DNA of 64,000 nt from CAVRQM01 sp963838805 (lineage in GTDB: Bacteria; Pseudomonadota; Alphaproteobacteria; Acetobacterales; Acetobacteraceae), in NCBI GenBank assembly GCA_963838805.1, contig CAWISK010000013.1, positions 62,001 through 126,000 on the forward strand. The letters are read 5' to 3'. The notes under the pieces were generated by a model. It was not told the origin of the DNA. It did not search any database and worked only from the letters and a program-made list of their open reading frames with translations. A program made the position numbers and the translations under genes. Positions 1-9,702 of the stretch are shown here, in pieces (position 1 is the stretch's first letter; the number at the start of each line of letters is the position of its first letter).

Positions 1-297
1 CGGCAGATGCAGCCCCTGCATCAGCCAGCCGGCCGCCATGCCGGCGGCGACGCCGATCGCCCCCACCGAGAGATCCAGCCCGCCAGTGACGATGACTGTC
101 ATCATCGACAGGCCGACCAGGACGTTGACCGCCCCCGACCGCGTCAGCGCGAACAGGTTGAACGGCGAGGTGAACCCGCGCGTGAGCCAAGCGAAGCCCA
201 GACAGAACAGTACCAGCAGCACCACCAACCCGAACTCGACCGACAGCAGGCAGGCGCGGAGCCGCGCGCCGGCCGCCGCGCGGTCGGCTACGGACAG
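1..297 (-). CDS. CUT2-type sugar ABC transporter permease, N-terminal part
   Basis: Inner-membrane permease of a ribose/rhamnose-type (RbsC-like) ABC importer, cut by the window edge so only about 99 N-terminal residues are present. The minus strand reads a first hydrophobic helix, then the typical RbsC-family stretch ending in TGGLDLSVGAI, the conserved glycine/aspartate motif of this family. It follows the binding-protein gene directly and overlaps its end. The start is unclear: in this frame there is no ATG, GTG or TTG before the first membrane helix (TTG at 228 is already inside it), so a CTG at 297 or an undetected indel near 290 must be assumed. Family assignment is firm; start and substrate are not. 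Confidence 0.8.
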   Translation of the reverse strand, partial: MSVADRAAAGARLRACLLSVEFGLVVLLVLFCLGFAWLTRGFTSPFNLFALTRSGAVNVLVGLSMMTVIVTGGLDLSVGAIGVAAGMAAGWLMQGLHLP

Positions 298-1322
298 GTC
301 AGATATTTCTGCTGGAAGTCCGCCAGCAGCGTCTTGGTCACGGCGCGCATCGTGTCGAGATAGTGATCGACGTCCGCCGGCCCGGCCAGCGCCGTCCCGC
401 TGTCGATGAACCGTGTCGTCTGTGCGGTATGCGCCCACGGGGCATCGTCCTTCACCTTGCAGCCGGATGCGAGCTTGGCCATCACATAGCTGCCGACATA
501 GCCCTGGCCGTACGGGTTCTGCAGCATCGTGCCGTCCACATAGCCGTCCTTGATCGCCTTCAGAACCACCGGGTCATGGTCGATGCCGATCATGTGGATG
601 CGCTTGGTGCCGATCTTGCGCAGCGCCTCGGACGCGACGACCGCGGGAATCCAGGCGGTGGTGATGATGCCGTCGATCTTGCTGCCCTGGGTCGCGAGGA
701 AGCTGTTGATCTTGTCCTGCGCCGGCTCCGGCGCGTCGATGTCGGCGATGGTCTGCACCAGCGTCACCGCACCGTTGGTCTCGGCCACCGCCTTGGCCAC
801 GTTGTCCATGCGCAGCTTGGTGTTGGGATCGACCAGGAAGCCGGTGAAATGGGCGATGCGGCCGTGCCCGCCCATCGCCTTGATCAGCGCCTTGGTGCCG
901 AGATAGGCCGAATGGCCGGTATCGGTGCCCATGCAGAACAGCGCCTTGGACGGGTCTTGCAGGCAGCCGGCAAGCGCGATCGTGGGGATGCCGTTATCGG
1001 CCAGCTCGGCCACGATCGGGCGCGTGCCGGTGGCGTCGCCCGGGAAGATCAGGAAGGCGTTGTAGCCCTGTGCGGCGAGGCTGCTGATGAGGTCGTTCTG
1101 CTGCGACAGCGTCCAGCTCGGCGGCACCTTGTAGTCGGCGGCGCCGAGGTGGAAGTCGCGCACCGCGTCCGCACCCGCCTGCGCCCAGGCGGCGAAATAG
1201 GGATGCGGGCCGCCCGGTACCAGCGCCACCTTGGTCGATGCCGGGTCAGCCCGGACCGGCGTGGTGAGGCCTGGTGCGGCGAGTGCAGCGACCGCTATGG
1301 CCGCAAGCAGGATGCATCTCAT
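288..1322 (-). CDS. Periplasmic sugar-binding protein of ABC importer
   Basis: 344-residue periplasmic binding protein of the Peripla_BP_4/ribose-binding family that would deliver a sugar to the permease encoded just downstream. Residues 1-25 form a Sec signal peptide ending VRA before DPAST. The mature part has alternating Rossmann-like segments and the family pattern of a hydrophobic IDGIITT strand and a late MIGIDHDP strand. The ATG at 1322 is preceded by a strong GGGAGG ribosome site 8 bases away. The gene is first in a minus-strand operon and diverges from an L-rhamnose mutarotase gene, which makes rhamnose or a related deoxy sugar a reasonable but unproven substrate. Confidence 0.85.
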   Translation of the reverse strand: MRCILLAAIAVAALAAPGLTTPVRADPASTKVALVPGGPHPYFAAWAQAGADAVRDFHLGAADYKVPPSWTLSQQNDLISSLAAQGYNAFLIFPGDATGTRPIVAELADNGIPTIALAGCLQDPSKALFCMGTDTGHSAYLGTKALIKAMGGHGRIAHFTGFLVDPNTKLRMDNVAKAVAETNGAVTLVQTIADIDAPEPAQDKINSFLATQGSKIDGIITTAWIPAVVASEALRKIGTKRIHMIGIDHDPVVLKAIKDGYVDGTMLQNPYGQGYVGSYVMAKLASGCKVKDDAPWAHTAQTTRFIDSGTALAGPADVDHYLDTMRAVTKTLLADFQQKYLTCP

Positions 1323-1396
1323 GGGCGTGGACCTCCCTCGATGTCTGCGCGCGTTGGACGGCGCTATCCGAGCAGCATCGCGCAGCTTCCGGGCGA

Positions 1397-1425
1397 TTGG
1401 AAGTCCAGGAAAAATCGTTCATTAT
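1397..1425 (+). promoter_or_regulatory. Candidate sigma-70 promoter of rhaM
   Basis: TTGGAA at 1397-1402 and CATTAT at 1420-1425 are separated by exactly 17 bases, each matching four of six consensus positions. Transcription would begin at about 1432, the ATG of the mutarotase gene, so the message would be leaderless. The match is modest and may be chance. Confidence 0.28.
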
Positions 1426-1431
1426 CTGCCG

Positions 1432-1767
1432 ATGGCGGTGCGGCGCATGGCAGCGGTGATCCGGCTGCGCCCGGAGCAGGCGGCCGAATACGAACGCCTG
1501 CACGCTTCGGTCTGGCCTGAGGTGCTGGCGACCATCGCCGCCTGTAACATAAGCGACTACACGATCTTCCTGCGCCGCCCGGAAATGCTGCTGTTCGCCG
1601 TCTGGACCTATCACGGCGAGGATTTCGTGGCTGACATGGCCCGCATGAAGGCCGATCCCGCGACCCGGCGCTGGTGGGAGCTGACCGACCCGTGCCAGGA
1701 GAAGCTGGCGAGTGCCGCGGCGGATGAGTCGTGGGCACCGATGGTCGAGGTGTTCCACACCGACTGA
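1432..1767 (+). CDS. rhaM: L-rhamnose mutarotase
   Basis: Cytoplasmic enzyme of about 111 residues that interconverts alpha- and beta-L-rhamnose, feeding rhamnose isomerase. It matches the RhaM/YiiL (DUF718) family along its whole length: an EYERLH helix holding the conserved histidine, WPEVLATI, a DYTIFL strand, the LLFAVW strand and the RRWWELTDPCQ motif near the C-terminus, ending in the usual EVFHTD. The ATG at 1432 gives a length like E. coli RhaM; an ATG at 1447 is an alternative. The gene diverges from a CUT2 sugar importer, which fits a rhamnose uptake and catabolism locus continuing left of the window. Confidence 0.88.
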   Translation: MAVRRMAAVIRLRPEQAAEYERLHASVWPEVLATIAACNISDYTIFLRRPEMLLFAVWTYHGEDFVADMARMKADPATRRWWELTDPCQEKLASAAADESWAPMVEVFHTD

Positions 1768-1878
1768 GCACGAGCGACCCGAAATCCGCTTGCGTTCACA
1801 GGTCGCCTGGCTATGCCTGGGTGTTCACGTCCCATCCCCGGCGGCGGATGTGAGCGCGGCACCGGAGGGGCCCGGCCC

Positions 1879-3535
1879 ATGAGCTTTCCCGTCACTCTCG
1901 TCGATCTTGCCGGCTCCGTGGCGCTGCTGCTCTGGGGCGTCCATATGGTGCGGACGGGGGTGCAGCGGGCCTTCGGGGCGAGGCTGCGAAGCTTTCTCGG
2001 CAGCGCGCTGCGCAACCGCTTCAAGGCGTTCCTGGCCGGCCTGGGTGTCACGGCCATCTTGCAGAGCAGCACGGCGACCGGCCTGATGGTCACCGGCTTC
2101 GCCACCGCCGGGCTTGGTCGACCTGGTGCCGGCACTTGCGGTCATGCTCGGCGCCAATGTCGGCACGACGCTGATCGTGCAGGTGCTGTCGTTCAACATC
2201 GCCGAAATCGCCCCGGCGCTGATCCTGATCGGCGTGCTGATGTTCCGCAGGGCCTCGGCCGGTCCACGTGATTTCGGCCGGGTGCTGATCGGCCTCGGGC
2301 TGGTGCTGATGGCGCTGCACCAGTTCGTGGAGCTTCTGACGCCCTACGAGGACGTGCCGAGCCTGCGCATGTTCCTGGGTGCCGTGTCCACCCAGCCCGT
2401 GCTGGACGTGCTTCTTGCCGCGGGCCTGACCTGGGCCGCGCATTCGAGTGCCGCCATCGTCCTGCTGGTGGTGTCGTTCGCGGCCGAGGGAACCGTGCCG
2501 CCGGAGGCGGCCTTTGCGCTGGTGCTGGGCGCCAATCTCGGCACCGCCATCAACCCCGTGCTGGAGGGGACGACCGGCAGCGATCCGGCCACCAAGCGGC
2601 TGCCGCTCGGCAATCTGCTGAACCGGGTTCTGGGCGTCTGCGTGGGTCTGGCCGTGCTGCCGGCCATCTCACCTTGGCTGGTAACGATGGTGCCGGACAA
2701 TGCCCGCGCCGTCGCCGATTTCCACACCGCCTTCAACCTGGTCCTGGCACTCGTGTTCTTCCCGCTGCTCACCCCTTACGCAGCGCTGTTGCGGCGATGG
2801 CTGCCGGCGCGGGTGGACCCCGGTGATCCCGGCCAGCCGATCTATCTGGACCCGACGGCGCGCGAGACGCCGATCGTGGCCCTGGGCGCCGCCGCGCGCG
2901 AGGCGCTGCGGCTCGCCGACGTGCTGGACAGCATGTTGCAGGGCCTGCGCGAGGCGTTCGCGAAGGGAGAGCGGCGGCAGATCAGCGAGACGAAACGCCT
3001 CGATGATGTGCTCGACAAGCTGAACACCGCGATCAAGGCCTACCTGACAACGCTCGATCCGGAGGCGTTGAGCGACGACGACCACCGCCGCGCCATGCAG
3101 ATCCTGGCTTTCGCCACCAACCTGGAGCAGGCGGGCGACATCGTGGACCGCAACCTGCTGGCCCTGGCCAGCAAGAAGCTGAAGCGCGGGGTTGCGTTCT
3201 CAAGCGAGGGCGAGGCGGAGCTGCTGGGGATGATCGACCGGCTGATTGTGAACCTTCACGCCGCCGCGTCGTTGTTCGTGACCGAGGATGAGCGGGCGGC
3301 GCGTCTGCTGGCAGCCGAGAAGGAAGCGTTCCGCAGCCTGGAGGCGGCCGCCACGGCTTCGCATTTTGCACGCCTGCGCTCCGGGCGGCTGGATTCGGTC
3401 GAAACCAGTTCGTTGCACCTGGATGCGCTGCGCGACCTCAAGCGCATCAATACGCACCTTGTGGCCGCAGCCGCCTATCCGGTGCTGGAAAGCAAGGGCG
3501 AGCTGCTCTCCAGCCGGCTGCGTCCCGACGAGTGA
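1879..3535 (+). CDS. Na+/phosphate cotransporter with PhoU-like C-terminus (one frame disruption)
   Basis: Inner-membrane transporter of the PNaS (NptA/YjbB) family. The first Na_Pi_cotrans repeat carries the QSSTAT motif and the second the related HSSAA motif, followed after about residue 330 by a charged helical PhoU-like region. The reading frame shifts by one base at 2110-2112, where GCCGGGCTT probably stands for GCCGGCTT; with one G removed the protein reads through MLGANVGTTL and has 551 residues, normal for the family. The ATG at 1879 has GGAGGGG eight bases upstream. The family exports phosphate or couples its movement to sodium; direction cannot be read from sequence. The next gene has the same strand but no functional link is evident. 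Confidence 0.85.
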
Positions 3536-3581
3536 AATGCTAAGAGGCGGACCGTGGCAATGGATGACCGCTATGACACAC

Positions 3582-4736
3582 ATGCGATTTCGTAGGATCG
3601 GCATGACGTACATCGTGCTCGCCGCGGCGTTGCTGGCGGCGCCCGCCGCGCTGCGCGCCGAGACGTCTGCTGGTGCCGTCTTCCAGTGCGGCGCCGGGGA
3701 TCAGGCGCCGGCCATCAACGCTCGGCTGGCGGCGGCCGGTGCCCTCCAGATCGCCGCGGGCCAGTGTCTCCTGGGAAGCCCATTGCGCCTGCCATCCGGT
3801 ACCACCCTGATCGGCGCCGGCATGGGGCGAACGATCCTGAAGGGCGTGCCGGGGGCCACGTTCAATCTGATCGAGATCGGCGGCGGACCCGGAGCACCCG
3901 GCCGCTCGGCGGCCACGACGAACGTGGACGTATCCGGGTTCACGCTTGACGGGGCGGCGGCGAGCGGCAGCACGGCGCCGAAGGGCGACAGCGGCATCAT
4001 GGTGTGGCCCGCCGCGAGCGGCATCCGGCTGCACGGGCTGGAGATCACCGGCAACGGCAATGGCGGCATCTACATGATGGGGCACAATGCCACCATCTCC
4101 GGCAATCTGATTCACGAGAACTGGCACAACGGCATCTACGTCTCGGGTGTGTTTGACAGCTTCGCCGGCCCCGTGACGATTTCCGGCAACACGGTCCGGC
4201 GCAATTCGCTGGCCCGCGCGCCCGGCTGGGGCAGGACACATCCCGGCGAGCCTGCATGGGACGGCATCGACTGCGGCCCGAACCACACCGGATGCGCGAT
4301 CCTGAACAACACGGTGATCCAGAACGACATCATCGTGCGCGACGCTTGGACCCGGCATAGTCACGGCTGGAGCGGTCCGGACCAGATCATCGGCAACACC
4401 ATCAGCGACAGCAACCAGTCCTGCATCGATGTCGCGGCGCATATCGACGGGTTCGAGGTCAAGGATAATCATGTGAGCAATTGCGCGCCGGATGCGATCA
4501 ACGTCGTCGGCATGGCGAAGAACGGCATCGTCAGCGGCAACGTTGTCACCGGTGCCGGGCGTTCCGGCATCGCGATCCGCGGTACGGGCAGCGACATCCG
4601 GGTGGTGGGGAACCGGGTTAGCGGCGCGCGGCGCGCGGCCTATTTTGTCCACGGCACATCGAATGTGACGTTGCAGGGCAATGCGGGCGCTCCTGTGAAC
4701 ACGATGCAGGCCGGGGCCGGCCTGTCCCTGCAATAG
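3582..4736 (+). CDS. Secreted right-handed parallel beta-helix protein
   Basis: About 384 residues. A signal peptide (basic MRFRR, then a hydrophobic core, cleavage after LRA) is followed by a pectate-lyase-like start with QAPAINARLAAA and SGTTLIGAGMG motifs, then repeated short strands of the type ISGNLIHEN, ISGNTVRRN, ILNNTVIQN, IIGNTISDS and VSGNVVTGAG. These are typical PbH1 repeats of a right-handed beta-helix. Many family members bind or cleave polysaccharides, but I see no diagnostic catalytic set, so the activity is unknown. Cysteines occur in apparent pairs, consistent with an exported protein. The start is uncertain: ATGs at 3573, 3582 and 3603 all precede the hydrophobic core. Confidence 0.78.
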   Translation: MRFRRIGMTYIVLAAALLAAPAALRAETSAGAVFQCGAGDQAPAINARLAAAGALQIAAGQCLLGSPLRLPSGTTLIGAGMGRTILKGVPGATFNLIEIGGGPGAPGRSAATTNVDVSGFTLDGAAASGSTAPKGDSGIMVWPAASGIRLHGLEITGNGNGGIYMMGHNATISGNLIHENWHNGIYVSGVFDSFAGPVTISGNTVRRNSLARAPGWGRTHPGEPAWDGIDCGPNHTGCAILNNTVIQNDIIVRDAWTRHSHGWSGPDQIIGNTISDSNQSCIDVAAHIDGFEVKDNHVSNCAPDAINVVGMAKNGIVSGNVVTGAGRSGIAIRGTGSDIRVVGNRVSGARRAAYFVHGTSNVTLQGNAGAPVNTMQAGAGLSLQ

Positions 4737-4742
4737 GCTGCA

Positions 4743-6509
4743 TCAGCGCCCGGCCAGCGGCCAGAAATACGCAATCAGCGGCACCCCCATCGCCACCACC
4801 AGGAACGATAGCGGCAGGCCGAGCCGTGCATAGTCGCCGAACCGATAACCCCCCGGTCCCATGACCAGCGTATTGCATTGATGGCCGATCGGGGTGAGGA
4901 AATCGCACGCGGCCCCGAGCGCCACCGCCATCAGGAACGGATCGACCGACAGATGCAGGCGGTGCGCCACGGCGCCGGCGATCGGGCCTAGCATCAACAC
5001 CGATGGCGCGTTGCTCAGGAACGGTGTCACGACCATCGCGGCTACCAGGAACACCGCCAGCACCCCCGTGGGCGGCAGGTGCTGCGCCATTCCCGACAAC
5101 GCTCCGGCGATCAGGTCGGTGCCGCCGGTCCGTCGCACCGCCTCGCTGAGCGGAATCAGGGCGGCGATCAGGAAGATCACGTGCCACGGAATCGTCTGAT
5201 AGGCTTCCTCCGTCGTCAGTACGCGCAACAGCAGCAGCACCACGGCGGCGGCGAAGAAGGCCACCGACACCGCCGCCAGATGGAACGCCACCACCAGCAT
5301 CACCGCCAGCAGTACCAGCGCGGGAATCCAACTGCGCCTTGCCTGTCCCAGCTCAAGCTGCCGCTCGGCCAGGGGCAGCACCCGCAGTTCGCGCAGCACC
5401 TCGGGCAAGGCGGTACTCTCGCCGCGCAGCACCAGCACGTCGCCGGCGCGGAAGCGCAGCACCGCGAGGCGCTGGATGATGCGCTCGCCCGCCCGGCTCA
5501 CGGCCAGCAACGCCGCGTTATACCGCCCGCCCAACCCTGCCTGAGCGGGCGTGCGGCCGATCAGCGGGGAGTTGGCGGTGACCACGCCCTCGATCACGCT
5601 GTTGCCCTCGTTCGCCTCGCCTGCTCCCTCCATGTGCAGCCGCGCCCGCGCCATCAGCCGCTCCAATTCGGCCGGCTCGCCTTCCAGCAGCACGACATCG
5701 TCGGCTTGCAGGCTCAGCGACGGGGTGGGCGTCAGCCTACGGAACCGCTCGCGAATCACGGCCGCCAGCGAGACCTCGTCGCCCGCCATTTGCTCGAGCG
5801 CCGAGACTTTCTGGCCGACCAGAGGGTTGTCGGCCGGCAGCCGCGCCTCGACCATGTAGCCGCCGGTCGGGAAGGCAGCGTCGATGGCGCTGACGCCGCG
5901 CCGGTCGCGCGGCAGCAGCCGGTAGCCGAAGGACAGGAACAGGCAGCCCAGCACGGCGATTCCGAGCCCGACCGGCGTGAAGTCGAACATGCCGAACGCC
6001 CGCCCGGTCAGTTCGCGGCGCAGTTGCGAGACGATGATGTTGGGCGATGTGCCCACGAGAGTCACGATCCCGCCCAGCAATGCCGCGAACGACATCGGCA
6101 TCAGCATCGCCGAGGCGCTGGTGCCGGTGCGGCGGGCGAGTTGCAGCGCCACCGGCATGAAGACGGCGAGCGCCCCCACATTCTTGGTCAGGAGCGAGAG
6201 CAGGGCCGTGGCCCCGACCAGCGCCGGTACCTGTACCGATTCGCGATGCAGCCGCACCAGCAGCGGGCGCATCACGGTCTCGACGATGCCCGAGCGGTCG
6301 ATCGCGGCGCTGACGATCATCGCCGCCCCGATGATCACGACGATGTTGTCGGAAAAGCCGACAAAGGCGCGGTCGGCCGGAACCACGCCGGTCAGGATGC
6401 CGGCCAGCAGGGCCAGGACCGCCACCAGATCGTAGGACAGCCGGCCCCACACGAACATGAGGACGGTGGCAACGACGATGGCGAAGGCGACCGCCTGGTC
6501 CGTGGTCAT
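4743..6509 (-). CDS. SLC13/DASS-type transporter with two TrkA-C (RCK_C) domains
   Basis: 588-residue inner-membrane transporter of the divalent anion/Na+ symporter superfamily (CitM/SLC13-like). Two membrane halves of 5-6 helices flank a soluble middle of about 200 residues containing two TrkA-C-type domains, each with the LVGQKVSALEQ or LIGRTPAQAGL opening. Both halves carry the family signature: TKNVGALAVFMPVA with VGTSPNIIV in the first, and SNAPSVLMLGPIA with LTPIGHQCNTLV in the second. Likely substrates are sulfate, dicarboxylates or other anions. The frame is open another 65 codons upstream, but conserved sequence begins at the ATG at 6509 (MTTDQAVAF). It converges with the beta-helix gene, leaving only 6 bases. 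Confidence 0.85.
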   Translation of the reverse strand: MTTDQAVAFAIVVATVLMFVWGRLSYDLVAVLALLAGILTGVVPADRAFVGFSDNIVVIIGAAMIVSAAIDRSGIVETVMRPLLVRLHRESVQVPALVGATALLSLLTKNVGALAVFMPVALQLARRTGTSASAMLMPMSFAALLGGIVTLVGTSPNIIVSQLRRELTGRAFGMFDFTPVGLGIAVLGCLFLSFGYRLLPRDRRGVSAIDAAFPTGGYMVEARLPADNPLVGQKVSALEQMAGDEVSLAAVIRERFRRLTPTPSLSLQADDVVLLEGEPAELERLMARARLHMEGAGEANEGNSVIEGVVTANSPLIGRTPAQAGLGGRYNAALLAVSRAGERIIQRLAVLRFRAGDVLVLRGESTALPEVLRELRVLPLAERQLELGQARRSWIPALVLLAVMLVVAFHLAAVSVAFFAAAVVLLLLRVLTTEEAYQTIPWHVIFLIAALIPLSEAVRRTGGTDLIAGALSGMAQHLPPTGVLAVFLVAAMVVTPFLSNAPSVLMLGPIAGAVAHRLHLSVDPFLMAVALGAACDFLTPIGHQCNTLVMGPGGYRFGDYARLGLPLSFLVVAMGVPLIAYFWPLAGR

Positions 6510-6745
6510 GGCAGCCACCGATGCGCGGGATGGGCAGCGCTTGTCCTCGGGTGCATGATGGGCGCGGCGTTCATCCTCGGGATCATGCTCCTTGCGCAGC
6601 CGATCGTGCGCGCCTCGCGTTGCAAACGTCGTTCCCGCCCGTCCCTTCGTCGGGCATTGTCCGTCGGTTCCCTTACGATGCCCCAGCCGGAGGGAGGAAG
6701 CCAATCGACCAGACCCCGACGCCCACGCGCCAGGATGGAGCGTCC

Positions 6746-9310
6746 GTGACCCCGCCCGGTCGGCGCGATCGGCGGCTGGCGTTGCTCGCGGCGCTCCTGC
6801 TGCTGCTGGCCGCGGTTGCCGGATCGGGTACCTATCTGACGAGCCAGCAGGCGTCGCGCGCCCTGGCGGCGGCGCCGAGCCTGGATACGGCGCTCGTGCC
6901 CGCGCTGTCCCACCTGCTGACCCGGCTGCGGCTGCTGATCGCCGTTGCGGCCGTGGCAGCGGTGCTGGCCTGCGTGCTGCTGGCGGCCCTGGCGTGGCGA
7001 CGCCGACGACGCCAGCTTGCGGCCGATGCGATGCTGGCCGGCGTGCTGGAGAACGCGCCGGTCGGCCTGGGCTTCCTGGACCGCGAATTGCGCGTGCGGC
7101 ACATGAACCGGGCGCTGGCGGAGATGGGCGAGCGCGCCCTGGGCACCGAAATTGGCCTCGGCATTTGGGAGGTGCTGCCGAACCTGCGCGATCAGCTCGA
7201 ACCGCGGCTGCGCGGCGTGCTGGCGGACGGTCGGCTGGTGCCCAACGTGACCGCCGAGGCCGCCTCGGAAGCTGGCGAGGTGCGGCAGTTCCTGATGAGC
7301 TTCTTCGCCCTGACCGGTCCGGGCCGCGCCCCGGAAATCGAGGGGGTGGGTCTGGTCGTCCGCGATGTGACCGCGCGCCGCCGCATGGAGCAGCGGCTGC
7401 ACCTGAGCGAGAAGCGGTTCCGCTCGCTGGTGACGGCCAGCACCGCCATCGTCTGGACGGCCACGCCCTCCGGCGTGTTCGATGGCCCGCAGCCGCAATG
7501 GACCGCCTTCACCGGCCAGGATACCGAAGCGATCTCCGGCATGGGCTGGCTCGATGCCGTCCATCCGGATGACCGCGCCGCCACGGTGGAAGCCTGGAGC
7601 CGGGCGGTGGCCGACGCTGAGCCGTACGGCATGGAGCATCGCCTGCGCCGGCATGATGGGGTCTGGCGGTGGATGTCGGTGCGCGCGGCGCCGATCATGG
7701 ACGTGGCGGGCGTGCGCGAATGGGTTGGGGCACATACCGACATCCACGACCGCCGCGAGGCCGAGCAGGCGGTTGCCGAGGCGCGCGACGCCGCCGAGGA
7801 GGCGAACCGCGCCAAGAGCCAGTTCATTGCCAATATGAGCCATGAGCTGCGCACCCCGCTGTCGGCGGTGATCGGCTACAGCGAGATGCTGGAGGAGGAG
7901 GTCGAGGATCTCGGCCAGAACCGGCTGCTGGACGACATCGGCAAGATCAAGGCCAGTGCCAGGCACCTGCTGACCCTGATCAACGACGTGCTCGACATCT
8001 CGAAGATCGAGGCCAATCGCATGACGGTCTTTGCCGAGGATTTCGACGCCTCGGCCGTGCTGCGCGAGGTCGCAGCGACGGTGGAGTCGCTGGTGCGGCG
8101 CAAGGGCAACAGTTTTGCTGTCGAGATTCCGGGTGATCTTGGCACGCTGCACACCGATCAGGTCAAGCTGCGCCAGTGTCTGTTCAACCTGCTGAGCAAT
8201 GCCGGCAAGTTCACCGAGCGCGGTACGGTGACGCTGGCGGCACGGCGCGAGGACGCGAGCCTGGTCTGCGCGGTGAGCGATACCGGGATCGGCATGACGC
8301 CTGAGCAAGTGGACAAGCTGTTCCAGCGCTTCGCCCAGGCGGATGCGTCAACCACGCGCCGCTTCGGCGGCTCCGGGCTGGGGCTTGCCATCACCCGCGC
8401 CTTCGCCGGGCTGCTGGGCGGCGAGATCACGGTGCAAAGCCAGTCGGGACACGGCTCGACATTCACGCTGCGCATCCCGGTCGAGCTGCCGGAGCGCGCC
8501 GAGAGTGTCGATTCCGAAGCCTCGTCCGGCGACGGCGGGCCGGGCTCCGGCTCCTGCGGACCCGATTCCTGCGTATTGGTGATCGACGACGATCCGGCGC
8601 AGCGCGAACTGCTCGGCCGGTTTCTCGAACGCGAAGGATTCCAGGTGCGCGGCGCGGCCGACGGCCGGATGGGACTGGCGCTGGCGGCCACGCTGCGGCC
8701 GCGCGCCATCCTGCTCGACGTGGTCATGCCGGGCATGGACGGCTGGGCGGTGCTGACCGCGTTGAAGGCCGACCCCGAACTGGCGACGATCCCGGTCGTC
8801 ATGGTGAGCTTCGTGCGCGAGCCGGCGTTGGGTGCCGCACTGGGCGCGGAGGAGTTCGTGACCAAGCCCGTGCAGTGGGAGGAGCTGCGCCGCATCATGG
8901 ATCGTTTCCGCGACGGCGTGGGCGACGTGCTGATCGTCGATGACGATGCCGGCGCGCGCGAGCGGTTGCGCGGCGCGCTGACGCGCGACGGCTGGGACAT
9001 CGCCGAGGCGGCCGACGGCAGGGCCGCGCTGGAGCGGGTGGCCGCGCATGTGCCGAGGGTGGTCCTGCTCGATCTCATGATGCCGGTGATGGATGGCTTC
9101 GCCTTCCTGCACGCGCTGCGCGAGCGGCCCGGTTGCGAGCACGTCCCCGTCATCGTGCTGACCGCACGCGATCTGACCGTCGAGGACCGCCAGCGGTTGG
9201 GGGGCGCCGACCGCGTGCTGGACAAGGCGCAGTCCACCCTGCGCGAGATTGCGGGTCAGGTTCGGGCGGCCGTCGGGACGGAGGAAGCCGCAAGTGTGGA
9301 GAAGCCTTGA
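6746..9310 (+). CDS. Membrane hybrid histidine kinase with two PAS and two receiver domains
   Basis: 854 residues. Two transmembrane helices (about 10-30 and 62-84) enclose a very short periplasmic loop, so sensing is probably intramembrane or cytoplasmic. PAS domains lie at about 95-220 and 225-345. The HisKA domain has the SHELRTP H-box with phosphorylated His366. The HATPase has LLSNAGKFT, DTGIGM and GGSGLGLAI boxes. Two receiver domains follow: VIDDDPAQ with acceptor Asp658, and VDDDAGAR with acceptor Asp776; the first has the KP switch lysine, the second a lysine in LDKAQ. GTG at 6746 is preceded by GGAG five bases away. The stop overlaps the start of the next gene, a lone receiver protein, so the two are surely translated together. 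Confidence 0.88.
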   Translation: MTPPGRRDRRLALLAALLLLLAAVAGSGTYLTSQQASRALAAAPSLDTALVPALSHLLTRLRLLIAVAAVAAVLACVLLAALAWRRRRRQLAADAMLAGVLENAPVGLGFLDRELRVRHMNRALAEMGERALGTEIGLGIWEVLPNLRDQLEPRLRGVLADGRLVPNVTAEAASEAGEVRQFLMSFFALTGPGRAPEIEGVGLVVRDVTARRRMEQRLHLSEKRFRSLVTASTAIVWTATPSGVFDGPQPQWTAFTGQDTEAISGMGWLDAVHPDDRAATVEAWSRAVADAEPYGMEHRLRRHDGVWRWMSVRAAPIMDVAGVREWVGAHTDIHDRREAEQAVAEARDAAEEANRAKSQFIANMSHELRTPLSAVIGYSEMLEEEVEDLGQNRLLDDIGKIKASARHLLTLINDVLDISKIEANRMTVFAEDFDASAVLREVAATVESLVRRKGNSFAVEIPGDLGTLHTDQVKLRQCLFNLLSNAGKFTERGTVTLAARREDASLVCAVSDTGIGMTPEQVDKLFQRFAQADASTTRRFGGSGLGLAITRAFAGLLGGEITVQSQSGHGSTFTLRIPVELPERAESVDSEASSGDGGPGSGSCGPDSCVLVIDDDPAQRELLGRFLEREGFQVRGAADGRMGLALAATLRPRAILLDVVMPGMDGWAVLTALKADPELATIPVVMVSFVREPALGAALGAEEFVTKPVQWEELRRIMDRFRDGVGDVLIVDDDAGARERLRGALTRDGWDIAEAADGRAALERVAAHVPRVVLLDLMMPVMDGFAFLHALRERPGCEHVPVIVLTARDLTVEDRQRLGGADRVLDKAQSTLREIAGQVRAAVGTEEAASVEKP

Positions 9311-9702
9311 TGCGCGTGCTGCTGGTCGAGGACCACGAGGAGATCTGGGACTTCCTGTCGCGCCGCCTGCGCCGGCGCGGCCACGAGGTGAGTGTCGCGA
9401 CCGACGGGCAAGCCGGCGTGCAGGCGGTGCGGTCCGAGCATCCGCAGATCGTTCTGATGGATATGAACCTGCCGGTGATGGATGGCTGGACCGCGGCGCG
9501 CGCGCTGAAAGCCGATCCCGCGACCGCCGGTATTCCGATCATAGCGCTGACCGCGCATGCCATGTCCGGTGATCGCGAAAAGGCGCTCGCCGCAGGATGC
9601 GACGACTACCATCCGAAGCCCGTGGATTTCTCGCGCCTGCTGGAGCAGATCGATTCGCTCGCCGGCAGCACCGCGACACCGGCGGGGCGTGCCTCGCCTT
9701 GA
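9310..9702 (+). CDS. Single-domain response regulator (CheY/DivK-like)
   Basis: 130-residue protein made only of a receiver domain. It has the acidic pocket VEDHEE, phospho-acceptor Asp51 in MDMNLPVMDGW, the threonine in ALTAHAM and the lysine in PKPVD, so all phosphotransfer residues are present. There is no output domain, so it works by protein contact or as a phosphate shuttle. Its ATG overlaps the TGA of the hybrid kinase gene by one base, and its end overlaps the following gene. The likely role is a relay partner of the hybrid kinase. The domain most resembles the receivers found at the ends of large hybrid kinases. Confidence 0.88.
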   Translation: MRVLLVEDHEEIWDFLSRRLRRRGHEVSVATDGQAGVQAVRSEHPQIVLMDMNLPVMDGWTAARALKADPATAGIPIIALTAHAMSGDREKALAAGCDDYHPKPVDFSRLLEQIDSLAGSTATPAGRASP

